A stretch of 64,000 bases of DNA from Bacteroides sp. M10 (GCF_014334015.1 NZ_CP060488.1:5414501-5478500); one strand, 5' to 3'; shown: positions 19,861 through 29,640, numbered from the stretch's first letter. Translations and numbers: made by a program. Notes: generated from the sequence alone by a model not told the origin.

Positions 19861-21375
19861 TTATTTCGCTACACGTTCCAACCATTTTAACATGAAAATC
19901 ATTGTAAACATTGAAATCGTACAAGCTACAACAAACACAGTCCATGTCATCCAAATAGGAATTGATTCATACAGGATAGCACCAATCACTAGCAACTGAT
20001 TACCCAGTGCTGTCGCTCCCAGCCATCCTCCTTGCATAATACCTTGATATTTAGGAGGAGCAACCTTAGACACAAATGAAATTCCCAACGGAGAGATATA
20101 CAGTTCAGCTACTGTTAAGATCAGATAGGTCAGCATCAATAAAAATGGAGTAACTTTCACTGGTGAAGTTCCAACAGCTACAATATCCTCATGCAACGGC
20201 AAATTAGCAAAATAAGATCCGACTGCCATTACAATAAATGCCAATGCAGCAATTCCCATACCGATGGCAATCTTTTTAGGAGTCGAAGGCTCTTTACCAC
20301 GTCTACGCTGACTTGCAAAAATAGCCATAATCACCGGAGTCAGGAACACTACAAAAAATGGATTTAACGATTGGAAGAGCTCTGCTGAAATAGGCATACC
20401 AAACAGATTCAAGTCAGTATATTCTTTCGCAAAATAAGTCAAAGTCAGACCATTTTGATGGAATGAAAACCAAAAGAAAATAACAACACCAAATACAGCA
20501 AACAGAGCATACATACGTTGTTTTACTTCCTGTGCACTCATTTCTACAACTGTAGAAGATGCTGAAGAAGCAACGGTCTTTTTGCTGGGATCCGGGAAGT
20601 TTTTCTTATTCAACCAATAAATGGTTAAAGAAATAGCCATAGCAATAATAGCTACCCCGAATGCGTAATGGAATCCAGTAGTAAAGACATTCAAATAATC
20701 TGAAGCGAAAGCCGTATAGTCTTGTACAGGAGCAGTAGAAGCTTTGGTAACTAAGGTATGATAAGTTTCAGTAGCTTCAGGCGACAAAGTACCTGCTAAT
20801 TGACCATGGCACAAAGCAGGAAGATCAGCATCATAATTATAACCGAAAGTAGATAACCACCAGTTACGCACGCCTACAGCTGCAAACGGAGCAAAAATAG
20901 CACCGATATTAATAAACATATAAAATAAAGAGAAACCGGAGTCACGCATGTTGGCATATTGAGGATTATCGTACATCTGTCCTACCAATGCCTGCAAATT
21001 TCCTTTAAATAATCCGTTTCCAAATGCAATAACAAACAAACTAGCACAAGTAATAACCAGATAGAGCATCTTGTTATCTACCGGAGTCTTAGATGGAATA
21101 GCCAATAATAAATAACCAACTGCCATTAACACAATTCCTGTGAAAATAGTTCCTTTGTAGTTCCTCGTTTTATCGGCAATAATACCTCCGACCAACGCCA
21201 AAATGTAAATAGAAAAATAAAAAGTTGAGTAAATAAATCCTGCTTCTTTTCCATTCATTCCAAACTTGGCTTGCAAGAAAAGCACAAGGATAGCCATCAT
21301 AGTATAAAAGCCAAAACGCTCACCTAGATTGGCTAAAGCGGCTGCTATCAGTCCTTTAGGGTGTTTGTTAAACAT
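19861..21375 (-). CDS. Peptide MFS transporter (POT/PTR family)
   Basis: A 504-residue proton-coupled oligopeptide symporter. The N-terminal helix carries NLGERFGFYTMMAIL, the POT ExxERFxYY-type motif with a Phe substitution. There is a large extramembrane insertion near residues 170-225 (about positions 20700-20860) and about 12-14 membrane helices. Members import di- and tripeptides, which would complement the S9 peptidase encoded nearby. It is a single gene. Confidence 0.92.
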   Translation of the reverse strand: MFNKHPKGLIAAALANLGERFGFYTMMAILVLFLQAKFGMNGKEAGFIYSTFYFSIYILALVGGIIADKTRNYKGTIFTGIVLMAVGYLLLAIPSKTPVDNKMLYLVITCASLFVIAFGNGLFKGNLQALVGQMYDNPQYANMRDSGFSLFYMFINIGAIFAPFAAVGVRNWWLSTFGYNYDADLPALCHGQLAGTLSPEATETYHTLVTKASTAPVQDYTAFASDYLNVFTTGFHYAFGVAIIAMAISLTIYWLNKKNFPDPSKKTVASSASSTVVEMSAQEVKQRMYALFAVFGVVIFFWFSFHQNGLTLTYFAKEYTDLNLFGMPISAELFQSLNPFFVVFLTPVIMAIFASQRRRGKEPSTPKKIAIGMGIAALAFIVMAVGSYFANLPLHEDIVAVGTSPVKVTPFLLMLTYLILTVAELYISPLGISFVSKVAPPKYQGIMQGGWLGATALGNQLLVIGAILYESIPIWMTWTVFVVACTISMFTMIFMLKWLERVAK

Positions 21376-21428
21376 AGAATATAAATTATTAAATTAATGA
21401 TTTAATGGTCGATACCACATATATTTTG

Positions 21429-21436
21429 CAAATATA
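21429..21436 (-). promoter_or_regulatory. -7 box of the POT transporter gene
   Basis: Plus CAAATATA reads TATATTTG on the minus strand, 54 bases before the start at 21375. A TTGTGC about 20 bases upstream could be a weak -33 box. Confidence 0.4.
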
Positions 21437-21473
21437 TACTTTTTCTCGAGTTTTTGCACAATGATTTGTTAAA

Positions 21474-21953
21474 CTACTCCTCAAATAAACGACAAATTTC
21501 CGCCCTGGATTCACGAATCAAATCTTCCGGAGCTATTTTTATCTGAAGTCCCCGTACACCGGCACTTACATAAATATACGGAAATTGTTGGCTGGTTTCA
21601 TGAATATAAGTAGGAAAATGCTTTTTCATACCGATCGGCGAACAACCTCCCCGGATATATCCAGTAAGTGGCAGAAGTTCTTTTACGGGAATCAACTCAC
21701 ACTTCTTGTTACCCGAAGCTTTAGCTGCCAGTTTCAAATCAACTTCATGTTCTCCCGGAATGACACAGACAAAATATCCGCTTTTATCACCGTGCAGAAC
21801 AAGCGTTTTAAATACCTGCTCGATGTTCTCTCCTAAACTTGCTGCCACATGAACAGCACTCAAGTCGTTTTCATCTACTTCGTAGGGAATTAATTCATAG
21901 GCTATCTTAGCCTTATCTAACAGCCGTGCGGCATTTGTTTTATTGATTTTCAT
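21474..21953 (-). CDS. ybaK: Cys-tRNA(Pro)/aminoacyl-tRNA deacylase YbaK
   Basis: A 159-residue trans-editing enzyme of the YbaK/ProX INS superfamily that hydrolyses mischarged Cys-tRNA(Pro). It starts KINKTNAARLLDKAKIAYEL. It has the conserved VFKTLVLHGD and IPGEHEVDLKLAAKASGNKK stretches and a GYIRGGCSPIGMKK loop. The reading frame is open 22 codons further up (ATG at 22019), but the family begins at this methionine, so I chose 21953. It is separate from uvrA by about 100 bases. Confidence 0.93.
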   Translation of the reverse strand: MKINKTNAARLLDKAKIAYELIPYEVDENDLSAVHVAASLGENIEQVFKTLVLHGDKSGYFVCVIPGEHEVDLKLAAKASGNKKCELIPVKELLPLTGYIRGGCSPIGMKKHFPTYIHETSQQFPYIYVSAGVRGLQIKIAPEDLIRESRAEICRLFEE

Positions 21954-22057
21954 TTTCGTTGTATTTATAAGTTCTATATCTGATAAATAAAGAATATGAT
22001 ATGATAAGTGCCAACTCATCGAAGATTGTCCGATAAGTTGGCACTCTATGATTTAAA

Positions 22058-24889
22058 TTAGAGACCCAACTCTTCGCGAAGGAACTTAGGTGTATATCCT
22101 TTAGGGCTCTTCGCAACTTCTTCCGGTGTTCCGTAACTAAGGAGTTCTCCCCCGCCCTTACCACCTTCAGGGCCCATATCGATAATATAATCCGCCATTT
22201 TAATCACATCCAGATTGTGCTCGATGACGATAACAGTATTACCTTTATCTACAAGCTTATTCAATACTCCCATCAATACACGGATATCTTCAAAATGAAG
22301 TCCGGTAGTCGGTTCGTCAAGGATATAAAGAGTTTTGCCCGTATCTCTTTTCGATAGCTCCGTTGCCAATTTCACACGCTGGCTTTCTCCGCCGGAAAGA
22401 GTGGTAGAAGATTGTCCCAGTTTTATATATCCAAGTCCGACATCCTGCAAGACTTTAATCTTATTCAAGATTTGCGGCACATTTTCAAAGAATTCCACAG
22501 CACGGTTGATCGTCATGTCAAGTACATCGGCAATTGATTTTCCCTTGAAACGTACTTCCAGTGTTTCCCGGTTATAACGTTTACCGTGACAAACCTCACA
22601 AGGCACATATACATCAGGAAGAAAATTCATTTCAATCGTCTTATAACCATTTCCCGTACATGCTTCACAACGCCCACCTGCAACATTAAAGGAGAAACGT
22701 CCCGGTTTATAACCACGAATCTTAGCTTCCGGCAGACCCACAAACAGGTTACGGATATCAGAAAACACACCGGTATAAGTCGCAGGATTGGAGCGTGGCG
22801 TACGTCCCAAAGGTGATTGATCCACATCTACTACCTTATCTATATTTTCCAACCCTTCAATCGAATCATATTCCAAAGGATCTTGTAAAGAACGATAGAA
22901 TTTCTGTGAAAGAATCGGCTGCAAAGTTTCATTAATCAAGGTGGATTTTCCACTTCCTGATACACCAGTTACGCAAATCAGTTTACCCAACGGAAATTCA
23001 ACATCTACATTCTTCAGGTTATTCCCCTTCGCTCCTTTCAGCCATATAGATTTCCCATTTCCTTTTCTACGCTTGGCAGGGATTTCTATCTTCATCTTGC
23101 CATTCAGATATTGCGAAGTCATTGTATCTGTATTCAGCATCTCCTGCGGGGTTCCGGCGAAAACGACTTCGCCTCCGAGACGTCCGGCTTTCGGACCCAT
23201 ATCGATGACATAGTCGGCAGCTAACATCATATCCTTATCATGTTCCACTACAATCACGGAGTTCCCCATGTCGCGGAGTTCTTTCAACGAGTTGATAAGA
23301 CGCAGATTATCACGCTGATGCAGACCGATACTCGGCTCGTCGAGAATATAAAGTACATTCACTAATTGCGAACCAATCTGTGTAGCCAAGCGGATACGCT
23401 GACTCTCACCACCGGAAAGACTAACAGAGCTACGATTCAATGCCAGATAATCCAGACCCACGTCCAGCAAGAACTTCAAACGTGTGCGAATCTCTTTCAG
23501 AATCTCCACCGATATTTTCTTCTGCTTATCGGACAGGAACTCATCCACCTTCATCAACCAGTCGTATAACTCGTTGATATCCATATTCGCCAACTCATTG
23601 ATATTCTTATCATGGATACGAAAATGCAAAGCTTCTTTATTCAAACGAGCCCCTTTACATTCGGGACAAACCGTTGTTTTGGCAAATTGTTCCGCCCATT
23701 TCTGTGCTATTGCAGAAGCATCCTTTTCCTGTAACATCTGAATATACTTCACCACTCCTTCGTAAGTAACAAAGTAATCGGAGGAAGTACCGATCAGCGA
23801 ACTCTTGATTTTAATCCGTTCATCAGAACCGTACAAAACTTCATCAATCGCATCGTCCGGCAACTCCTTTATCGGAGTTTTCAGTGTTGCGTCGTACTTC
23901 TCGAGCAAAGCACCAATTTGCCAGAAAATCATCGCATTCTTATATTTTCCCAAAGGTGCTATCGCTCCTTCATAAATAGAAAGTTCACGATCGGGAATCA
24001 CTTTATCCACATCAATCTGATTGACTACTCCCAATCCCTTACACTTCGGACATGCTCCTTGCGGTGAATTGAATGAGAAGTTATGCGGAGCCGGTTCACG
24101 ATAAGACAATCCGGTGACAGGACACATGAGCCGCTTACTATAATGACGGATACTTTCAGATTGAGCATCCAGAATCATCATCAACCCATCTCCCTGGCGC
24201 ATAGCGGTTGCCACACTCTGTTTCAAGCGCCGGTCATCTTTCTCCGCTACCACTAATTTATCAATAACCACTTCTACATCGTGATTTTTATAGCGGTCGA
24301 GTTTCATGCCATGCGTGATTTCACGCACTTCTCCGTCCACCCGCACATACAGGTATCCTTTTTTACGTATTTGTTCGAAAAGTTCCCTGTAATGTCCCTT
24401 ACGTGAACGAACTAGCGGAGCCAGCAGATATATTTTCTTTCCTTTATAATCTTTCAGAATCAAGTCCAGAATCTGCTCTTCGGTATATTTCACCATCTCC
24501 TCACCCGACAGATACGAATAAGCCACTCCCGCACGGGCATACAGCAAACGGAGATAATCATATATCTCCGTAGTCGTTCCTACGGTAGAACGGGGATTTT
24601 TATTCGTTGTTTTCTGTTCAATGGAGATAACCGGACTCAAACCAGTTATCTTATCGACATCCGGACGTTCCAGATTGCCCAAGAAGTTACGGGCATACGC
24701 TGAAAAAGTTTCGATATAACGACGCTGTCCTTCGGCAAAAATCGTATCGAAGGCTAAAGAAGATTTTCCACTACCGCTCAATCCGGTGATAACAGTCAAA
24801 CTGTTACGGGGAATTTCGGCATCAATATCCTTTAAATTGTGCACGCGCGCACCGTACACATTAATATATTCTGTTTCCTGCATATTCAT
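22058..24889 (-). CDS. uvrA: Excinuclease ABC subunit A
   Basis: A 943-residue DNA-damage sensor of nucleotide excision repair. Two ABC ATPase modules are visible: Walker A GLSGSGKSS near residue 35 and GVSGSGKSTL in the second half, each with an LSGGESQR signature. CPVC/CxxC-type zinc-binding cysteines are present (CPKCKGLG; CEACTGNG with CEVCHGKR). The frame is open to 24952, but MNMQETEY matches the family start; ATG 24889 or 24883 are both possible. The partner uvrB is 7 kb away. Confidence 0.96.
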   Translation of the reverse strand: MNMQETEYINVYGARVHNLKDIDAEIPRNSLTVITGLSGSGKSSLAFDTIFAEGQRRYIETFSAYARNFLGNLERPDVDKITGLSPVISIEQKTTNKNPRSTVGTTTEIYDYLRLLYARAGVAYSYLSGEEMVKYTEEQILDLILKDYKGKKIYLLAPLVRSRKGHYRELFEQIRKKGYLYVRVDGEVREITHGMKLDRYKNHDVEVVIDKLVVAEKDDRRLKQSVATAMRQGDGLMMILDAQSESIRHYSKRLMCPVTGLSYREPAPHNFSFNSPQGACPKCKGLGVVNQIDVDKVIPDRELSIYEGAIAPLGKYKNAMIFWQIGALLEKYDATLKTPIKELPDDAIDEVLYGSDERIKIKSSLIGTSSDYFVTYEGVVKYIQMLQEKDASAIAQKWAEQFAKTTVCPECKGARLNKEALHFRIHDKNINELANMDINELYDWLMKVDEFLSDKQKKISVEILKEIRTRLKFLLDVGLDYLALNRSSVSLSGGESQRIRLATQIGSQLVNVLYILDEPSIGLHQRDNLRLINSLKELRDMGNSVIVVEHDKDMMLAADYVIDMGPKAGRLGGEVVFAGTPQEMLNTDTMTSQYLNGKMKIEIPAKRRKGNGKSIWLKGAKGNNLKNVDVEFPLGKLICVTGVSGSGKSTLINETLQPILSQKFYRSLQDPLEYDSIEGLENIDKVVDVDQSPLGRTPRSNPATYTGVFSDIRNLFVGLPEAKIRGYKPGRFSFNVAGGRCEACTGNGYKTIEMNFLPDVYVPCEVCHGKRYNRETLEVRFKGKSIADVLDMTINRAVEFFENVPQILNKIKVLQDVGLGYIKLGQSSTTLSGGESQRVKLATELSKRDTGKTLYILDEPTTGLHFEDIRVLMGVLNKLVDKGNTVIVIEHNLDVIKMADYIIDMGPEGGKGGGELLSYGTPEEVAKSPKGYTPKFLREELGL

Positions 24890-25041
24890 ATCCTTCCATA
24901 AATGTTGCAAAATTAATGTTTCCGCCCGAAATATGCTCCTAAAAAAGCACAATATTATTTTCTTAACTCAAATCTTATGAAGATATAGGGCATTATTTGT
25001 ACCTTTGTTCCTTGATTTCAAGAACCAATAGTTATAATTTG

Positions 25042-26808
25042 ATGAAACCGATAAACCGTATATTCTTATTTTTGCTTTTTATAAGCGTTTCATATGCTAT
25101 CAGTTATGCACAAGAAAACCAATCATATTTCTTGCATACCATCGAAAAAGGACAAAGTTTATACTCCATCTCCAAGATGTATAATGTCACTACATCAGAC
25201 ATCATACGTCTGAATCCGGGCTGTGACGAAAAGATCTATGCCGGACAGACAATCAAAATTCCTACGGGAAAAGAGAGTCAGAAGGGAGAAACATTCCATA
25301 CGATTCAGGCCGGAGAAACACTATACAAACTGACAACCATGTATAATGTATCCGCCAAAGATATTTGTGAAGCAAACCCCGGTTTGAGTGCCGAAAATTT
25401 CCGTATCGGACAGGTTATCCTGATTCCACAGAAAAAAGAAGAGCAAACTGCTACTGCAACTCAAACGCCTACCGAACAGACCACCATTCAAGGTCCTGTT
25501 GTTCCGAAATGCAAGGATATGCATAAGGTAAAACGCAAAGAGACTATTTTTAGCGTGAGCCGTGAATATGGAATCAGCGAGCAGGAGTTAATTGCAGCTA
25601 ACCCGGAACTGAAAAAAGGCATGAAAAAGGGACAATTCCTTTGCATCCCTTACCCGGCAGCAACGACCGTGCAACCTACACAGAAGGAAGATCCTTACGC
25701 TATTCCTCCCAGCAATAGCGAGCTTTTCCGCAAAAGTAAAGAGACTCCCCAAAAGCTGTCTACCATTAAAGCAGCCTTATTGTTGCCTTTCCAGGAAGAC
25801 AAACGCATGGTGGAATACTACGAAGGTTTCCTGATGGCAGTAGACAGTCTGAAACGTACAGGTATTTCTCTTGATTTATATGTATATGATTGTGGAAAAG
25901 AGGTTTCTACATTAAATACGATTCTTGCCAAGAACGAGATGAAAAGTATGAATATCATCTTCGGTCCGATGCATCAGAATCAAATAAAGCCATTGTCCGA
26001 CTTCGCAGAGAAGAACGACATACGCCTGGTGATTCCTTTCTCTCAAAAAGGAGAAGAGGTATTCAACAACCCGGCTGTTTATCAGATCAATACGCCTCAA
26101 TCCTACTTATATTCAGAGGTTTATGAACACTTCACCCGTCAATTTCCCAATGCAAACGTTATCTTCATAGAACCGGCGAGCGTTGATAAGGAGAAAGCGG
26201 AATTTATCAGCGGCTTGAAACAAGAGTTGAAAAGCAAAGGCATCTCTATGAAAACTGTTGGCGAAAGCGCAACGAAAGAAACGTTGAAAGCAGCGCTCCG
26301 CAGTGATAAAGAAAACATCTTTATTCCGACATCAGGCAACAACGTCTTACTGATTAAAACACTTCCTCAACTGACGCTGTTAGTCAGAGAGAATCCTGCA
26401 GAGAATATTCATCTGTTCGGCTATCCGGAATGGCAGACCTATACCAGAGATCATCTGGAAAACTTCTTTGAGTTGGATGTATATTTCTATTCTTCATTCT
26501 ATACGAATACGTTGTTCCCGGCAGCTGTGCAGTTTACCAATGCTTACCATAAATGGTATAGCAAAGATTTGGCAAGCAAATACCCTAATTACGCAATGCT
26601 GGGTTTTGACACCGGTTTCTTCTTCCTGAAAGGATTATCGCTTTATGGCTCGGAACTGGAAAACAATCTGCCTAAAATGAACCTGACTCCTATCCAGACA
26701 GGATTCAAATTCGAGCGCGTAAACAACTGGGGAGGATTTATTAATAAAAAGGTGTTCTTCATACGTTTCACTAAGAATTTTGAATTAGTAAAACTTGACT
26801 TCGAATAA
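25042..26808 (+). CDS. LysM-repeat protein fused to a type 1 periplasmic-binding fold
   Basis: A 588-residue secreted protein. A signal peptide (ISVSYAISYAQE) precedes three LysM domains near residues 30-75, 85-135 and 160-210 (each YSISKMYNV/YKLTTMYNV/FSVSREYGI-like, ending IKIP/ILIP/LCIP). They bind peptidoglycan. After a linker, residues about 245-588 look like a substrate-binding-protein fold (AALLLPFQEDKRMVEYYEGF, GPMHQNQIKPLSDFAEKNDI). The fold is that of Leu/Ile/Val-binding and LpoA-type proteins, so it may regulate wall synthesis rather than transport. I reject the upstream in-frame codon at 24997. Confidence 0.85.
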   Translation: MKPINRIFLFLLFISVSYAISYAQENQSYFLHTIEKGQSLYSISKMYNVTTSDIIRLNPGCDEKIYAGQTIKIPTGKESQKGETFHTIQAGETLYKLTTMYNVSAKDICEANPGLSAENFRIGQVILIPQKKEEQTATATQTPTEQTTIQGPVVPKCKDMHKVKRKETIFSVSREYGISEQELIAANPELKKGMKKGQFLCIPYPAATTVQPTQKEDPYAIPPSNSELFRKSKETPQKLSTIKAALLLPFQEDKRMVEYYEGFLMAVDSLKRTGISLDLYVYDCGKEVSTLNTILAKNEMKSMNIIFGPMHQNQIKPLSDFAEKNDIRLVIPFSQKGEEVFNNPAVYQINTPQSYLYSEVYEHFTRQFPNANVIFIEPASVDKEKAEFISGLKQELKSKGISMKTVGESATKETLKAALRSDKENIFIPTSGNNVLLIKTLPQLTLLVRENPAENIHLFGYPEWQTYTRDHLENFFELDVYFYSSFYTNTLFPAAVQFTNAYHKWYSKDLASKYPNYAMLGFDTGFFFLKGLSLYGSELENNLPKMNLTPIQTGFKFERVNNWGGFINKKVFFIRFTKNFELVKLDFE

Positions 26809-26815
26809 TACGAAA

Positions 26816-27550
26816 ATGATAAAGATAAAACCATTTTTGATCGCAACACTCCTACTTACAGGATTTACCATTCCTGCTGTCGCTCAAATCGGAGAAGCAC
26901 GAAGCAATTTATCGGTAGGTATCAATGGAGGTGTCAATTTAAACAGTGCTTCTTTTACTCCCACCATCAAGCAAAATAGCCTGATGGGAATTACCGGAGG
27001 TTTGACAGCACGTTATATATCCGAGAAGTATTTTGCCATGATTTGTGGCGCACAGGTCGAGTTGAATGTCTCACAACGGGGCTGGGACCAATTATTTGAA
27101 ACAATATCACTGGACGCCAACGGATATGAAGTCACTTCAAAGGACCCTACTAAAACTTACACTCGCAAAATGACTTATATAGATATTCCTTTCCTCGCTC
27201 ACCTTGCTTTCGGACGAGACAGAGGATTGCAATTCTTTGTCCATGCAGGTCCTCAAATCAGCTTTCTAATCAGTGAATCGGAAACAATAAAAGGTATTGA
27301 TATGAATAGCTTATCTGATACACAGAAAGCCCTGTACGGAGTTAAGATTCAAAATAAGTTTGACTATGGTATTGCCGGTGGCGGTGGTGTAGAACTTAGA
27401 ACAAAGAAAGCTGGTAGCTTCATCGTTGAAGGCCGTTATTACTTTGCCCTGTCTGATTTCTACAGCACTACTAAGAAAGATTATTTCGCCCGTGCAGCGC
27501 ATGGAACCATTACCATAAAGCTCACATATTTATTTGATTTGAAGAAATAA
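26816..27550 (+). CDS. PorT-like outer-membrane beta-barrel protein
   Basis: A 244-residue protein with a signal peptide (LLTGFTIPAVAQ). The mature chain shows short beta-strand repeats typical of the OMP_b-brl family, e.g. LSVGINGGVNLNSASF, IDIPFLAHLAF, GIAGGGGVELRTKKAG, ending TIKLTYLFDLKK. It is probably an 8-strand barrel of unknown function. The start at 26816 is 7 bases after the LysM-protein stop, so the two are co-transcribed. An in-frame TTG at 26795 overlaps the upstream gene and would put extra residues before the signal peptide. Confidence 0.82.
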   Translation: MIKIKPFLIATLLLTGFTIPAVAQIGEARSNLSVGINGGVNLNSASFTPTIKQNSLMGITGGLTARYISEKYFAMICGAQVELNVSQRGWDQLFETISLDANGYEVTSKDPTKTYTRKMTYIDIPFLAHLAFGRDRGLQFFVHAGPQISFLISESETIKGIDMNSLSDTQKALYGVKIQNKFDYGIAGGGGVELRTKKAGSFIVEGRYYFALSDFYSTTKKDYFARAAHGTITIKLTYLFDLKK

Positions 27551-27620
27551 CCCCTCTTTCAAGGAGGAAGAGATTAAAACCTCTTATTTATAAACAAAAT
27601 CCCATTCATAACGAACTAAA

Positions 27621-27657
27621 AAATCCCCACTAACTCTAAACGGATTAGCGGGGATTT
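27621..27657. terminator. Bidirectional terminator between barrel and DUF4293 genes
   Basis: Arms AAATCCCCACTAA (27621-27633) and TTAGCGGGGATTT (27645-27657) pair with one A/C mismatch. It separates the convergent genes ending at 27550 and 27683. Confidence 0.75.
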
Positions 27658-27682
27658 CTATTTCTGGGGACTTTAGTCCTTT

Positions 27683-28126
27683 TTATCGCAATCTATCCGC
27701 AGCTTTTACCATCACCTCATCCCGTCCGATAGCACGGATAGCCAGTATATTCAGGATGATGGAAACAAGCGGCAAACACAATGCCCAGCCTATACGGAAC
27801 ATATTTTCATCATTCTTCAATGCAAAATAAAAAGCAAGGGCAGCAATGTAATAACCTACTAATAATAAGCTATTGAAAATTGTCATGCGAATCTGCAACA
27901 TACGGTTCTTATATAAAAAGATAGTTGCCACAGCCACGATGGTGCTAACCATCAGAATTCCGAACAAGCCCCATGTAGACTGAATAGCACCGTTTACTTC
28001 CAATCCTAATGCCTTAAAAGGATGTTCTCCCATTGCATCAATGAAGTAGCCCATCGGCAAACACATGGCTGTAATCAGCAATCCTACAACAATCAATAAA
28101 TAAACAGTTTGAATTCGTTGAATCAT
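27683..28126 (-). CDS. DUF4293 membrane protein
   Basis: A 147-residue protein with four predicted membrane helices (VYLLIVVGLLITAMCLPMGY; GLFGILMVSTIVAVATIFLY; NSLLLVGYYIAALAFYFAL; ALCLPLVSIILNILAIRAI). It opens MIQRIQTVYL, the standard start of the Bacteroidetes family DUF4293, and ends with a charged tail. Function is unknown. It lies 108 bases downstream of rpoZ in the bamD-rpoZ direction. Confidence 0.85.
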   Translation of the reverse strand: MIQRIQTVYLLIVVGLLITAMCLPMGYFIDAMGEHPFKALGLEVNGAIQSTWGLFGILMVSTIVAVATIFLYKNRMLQIRMTIFNSLLLVGYYIAALAFYFALKNDENMFRIGWALCLPLVSIILNILAIRAIGRDEVMVKAADRLR

Positions 28127-28234
28127 AAGTATTCTAAATAGTAGTTGAGTTAAACAATAATAGCCAAGCAATAAGGAGCAGGGATCATCATCCCACTTAC
28201 TACTTGACTATCAAATTCTTCGTCAGAAAATAAA

Positions 28235-28570
28235 TTACTGAAGTTTTTCTTTCTCCTTAGCCGGATTTCTATAATATATTTTCCCTTCGATGTATTCTTG
28301 CGTAGCAATCAAGTCCGGTTTCGGCAATTTCTCATAATAACGAGAAATTTCGATTTGCTCTCTATTTTCAAACACTTCTTCCAAATTGTCATTGTAAGAA
28401 GCAAACTCTGCCAGTTTCTTAGAAAGATCGTTTTTGATTTCTACACTGATCTGATTAGCACGCTTACCAATAATGGCAACTGTTTCATAAACATTACCTG
28501 TATCAGCACAGAGTTCCATCATGTCACGGGTTACTGTTGTAGCAGGAGCATTCGTTTTTTTGTAGTCCAT
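28235..28570 (-). CDS. rpoZ: RNA polymerase omega subunit (RpoZ)
   Basis: A 111-residue small polymerase subunit that helps fold beta-prime. It has NVYETVAIIGKRANQISVEI, the omega signature around residues 26-45 (IxxxRAxQI). The C-terminal extension YIEGKIYYRNPAKEK is seen in Bacteroidetes omega proteins, which are often labelled hypothetical. It follows bamD by 14 bases, the usual Bacteroidetes arrangement. Confidence 0.9.
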   Translation of the reverse strand: MDYKKTNAPATTVTRDMMELCADTGNVYETVAIIGKRANQISVEIKNDLSKKLAEFASYNDNLEEVFENREQIEISRYYEKLPKPDLIATQEYIEGKIYYRNPAKEKEKLQ

Positions 28571-28584
28571 AAATCTATTTAAAT

Positions 28585-29388
28585 TTAGTCTTTAATTACT
28601 TTTTGTGATTCATTGAATATCTTCTCGGCTTCTTTCAAATATTTACTTTCAGGAAATTCATTCTTAAAAGCGTAATATTCATCAATCGTTTCGCGGTAAC
28701 GATCCATCTTCTTGTCTTCAACGCTATAGATAGCCATTTCGTGTCTTGCACGCAGAACCAAAATGGAAAGTTCTTCACGATAATCAGTATAAGGATAATC
28801 CTTCAATGCATTTTGAGCTGTGATTACACAAGACTCATAGTTATTGCCTAAATAATTACCCAGATTATAATATAACCTTGCTGAATAAAGCTCTTTCAAA
28901 ACCAGTTTATCCTGTAAAGCAAAAATCATATCCTGTGCTTCCTGCTTCTTTGTGCTGTTCGGGAAATACTCCATGAACATCTGCAATTGCTGGATAGCCT
29001 GATAAGTACTTGACTGATCCAAACGTGGTTCCGGAGTATCCAGAAATAAAGCCTTACCTGCATGGAAACGTGCCAATTCGGTAAAAGTACCACGAGGATA
29101 TGTATTGAAATAGGTAATAAATGTCTGGGCTGCTGTCTGATAATCTTTCTGATTATAGTAGCTCATTCCCAACATATACAAAGATTCTTCCGCTTTATCG
29201 GTTCCTTTCAGAATGGTTATCAACTCATTCAGCAACGTAGCTGAACGATTATACTGTCCCTTCGCAAAATAGTTTTTGGCGGCTTCGTACTTGTATTCGT
29301 AATCGGTGCTTTTCAGCAATTTATTATACTCCCCACATGATGTAAGAGTAGCCGCTGCAAGCAAAGTTATAATGATATTTTTCTTCAT
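28585..29388 (-). CDS. bamD: Outer-membrane assembly lipoprotein BamD
   Basis: A 267-residue TPR lipoprotein of the BAM complex. The signal ends LTSC (lipidated Cys18), followed by EYNKLLKSTD and several TPR helices: YNRSATLLNELITILKG, ESLYMLGMSYYNQKDYQTAA, YPRGTFTELARFHAGKALF. It folds outer-membrane proteins such as the barrels encoded nearby together with BamA. It is the first gene of the unit bamD-rpoZ-DUF4293. Confidence 0.93.
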   Translation of the reverse strand: MKKNIIITLLAAATLTSCGEYNKLLKSTDYEYKYEAAKNYFAKGQYNRSATLLNELITILKGTDKAEESLYMLGMSYYNQKDYQTAAQTFITYFNTYPRGTFTELARFHAGKALFLDTPEPRLDQSSTYQAIQQLQMFMEYFPNSTKKQEAQDMIFALQDKLVLKELYSARLYYNLGNYLGNNYESCVITAQNALKDYPYTDYREELSILVLRARHEMAIYSVEDKKMDRYRETIDEYYAFKNEFPESKYLKEAEKIFNESQKVIKD

Positions 29389-29407
29389 CCTATTTAAAAA
29401 TAATGCG

Positions 29408-29439
29408 CAAAGTTACTTATTCGCTGGGAATTTAGCAAT
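29408..29439 (-). promoter_or_regulatory. bamD operon promoter
   Basis: Plus CAAAGTTA (29408-29415) reads TAACTTTG, a good -7 box 20 bases before the start codon. CAAT at 29436-29439 reads ATTG at a 20-base spacing, a partial -33 box. Confidence 0.5.
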
Positions 29440-29549
29440 TAATCTGTGTTTTTTAATACATAAAAGGCGTTAAACATCGACAAAAGGAGAGAAAATGACG
29501 TCGAATTACAAACGACAAACTATAAACAGCAGATTATAAACGAATCACA

Positions 29550-29628
29550 ATAGTGACGGTATGTGTTCGGGATAGTGACGGTATCGTTGGCATATACCGT
29601 CGCTATCTTCACCGGATAGCGTCACTAT
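29550..29628. repeat. Four-copy alternating palindromic repeat
   Basis: ATAGTGACGGTAT occurs at 29550-29562 and 29572-29584. Inverted near-copies follow: ATACCGTCGCTAT at 29594-29606 and ATAGCGTCACTAT at 29616-29628. The units are spaced by 9 bases (twice) and 9 bases again, so the array is regular (unit period 22). Any two facing copies can form a strong hairpin. It resembles a REP/BIME-type intergenic element. Confidence 0.7.
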
Positions 29629-29640
29629 ATTTATAGTAAA

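Noticed and set aside
29550..29628. CRISPR array
   Set aside because: The units alternate in orientation, are 13 bases with 9-base spacers, and no cas gene is near.
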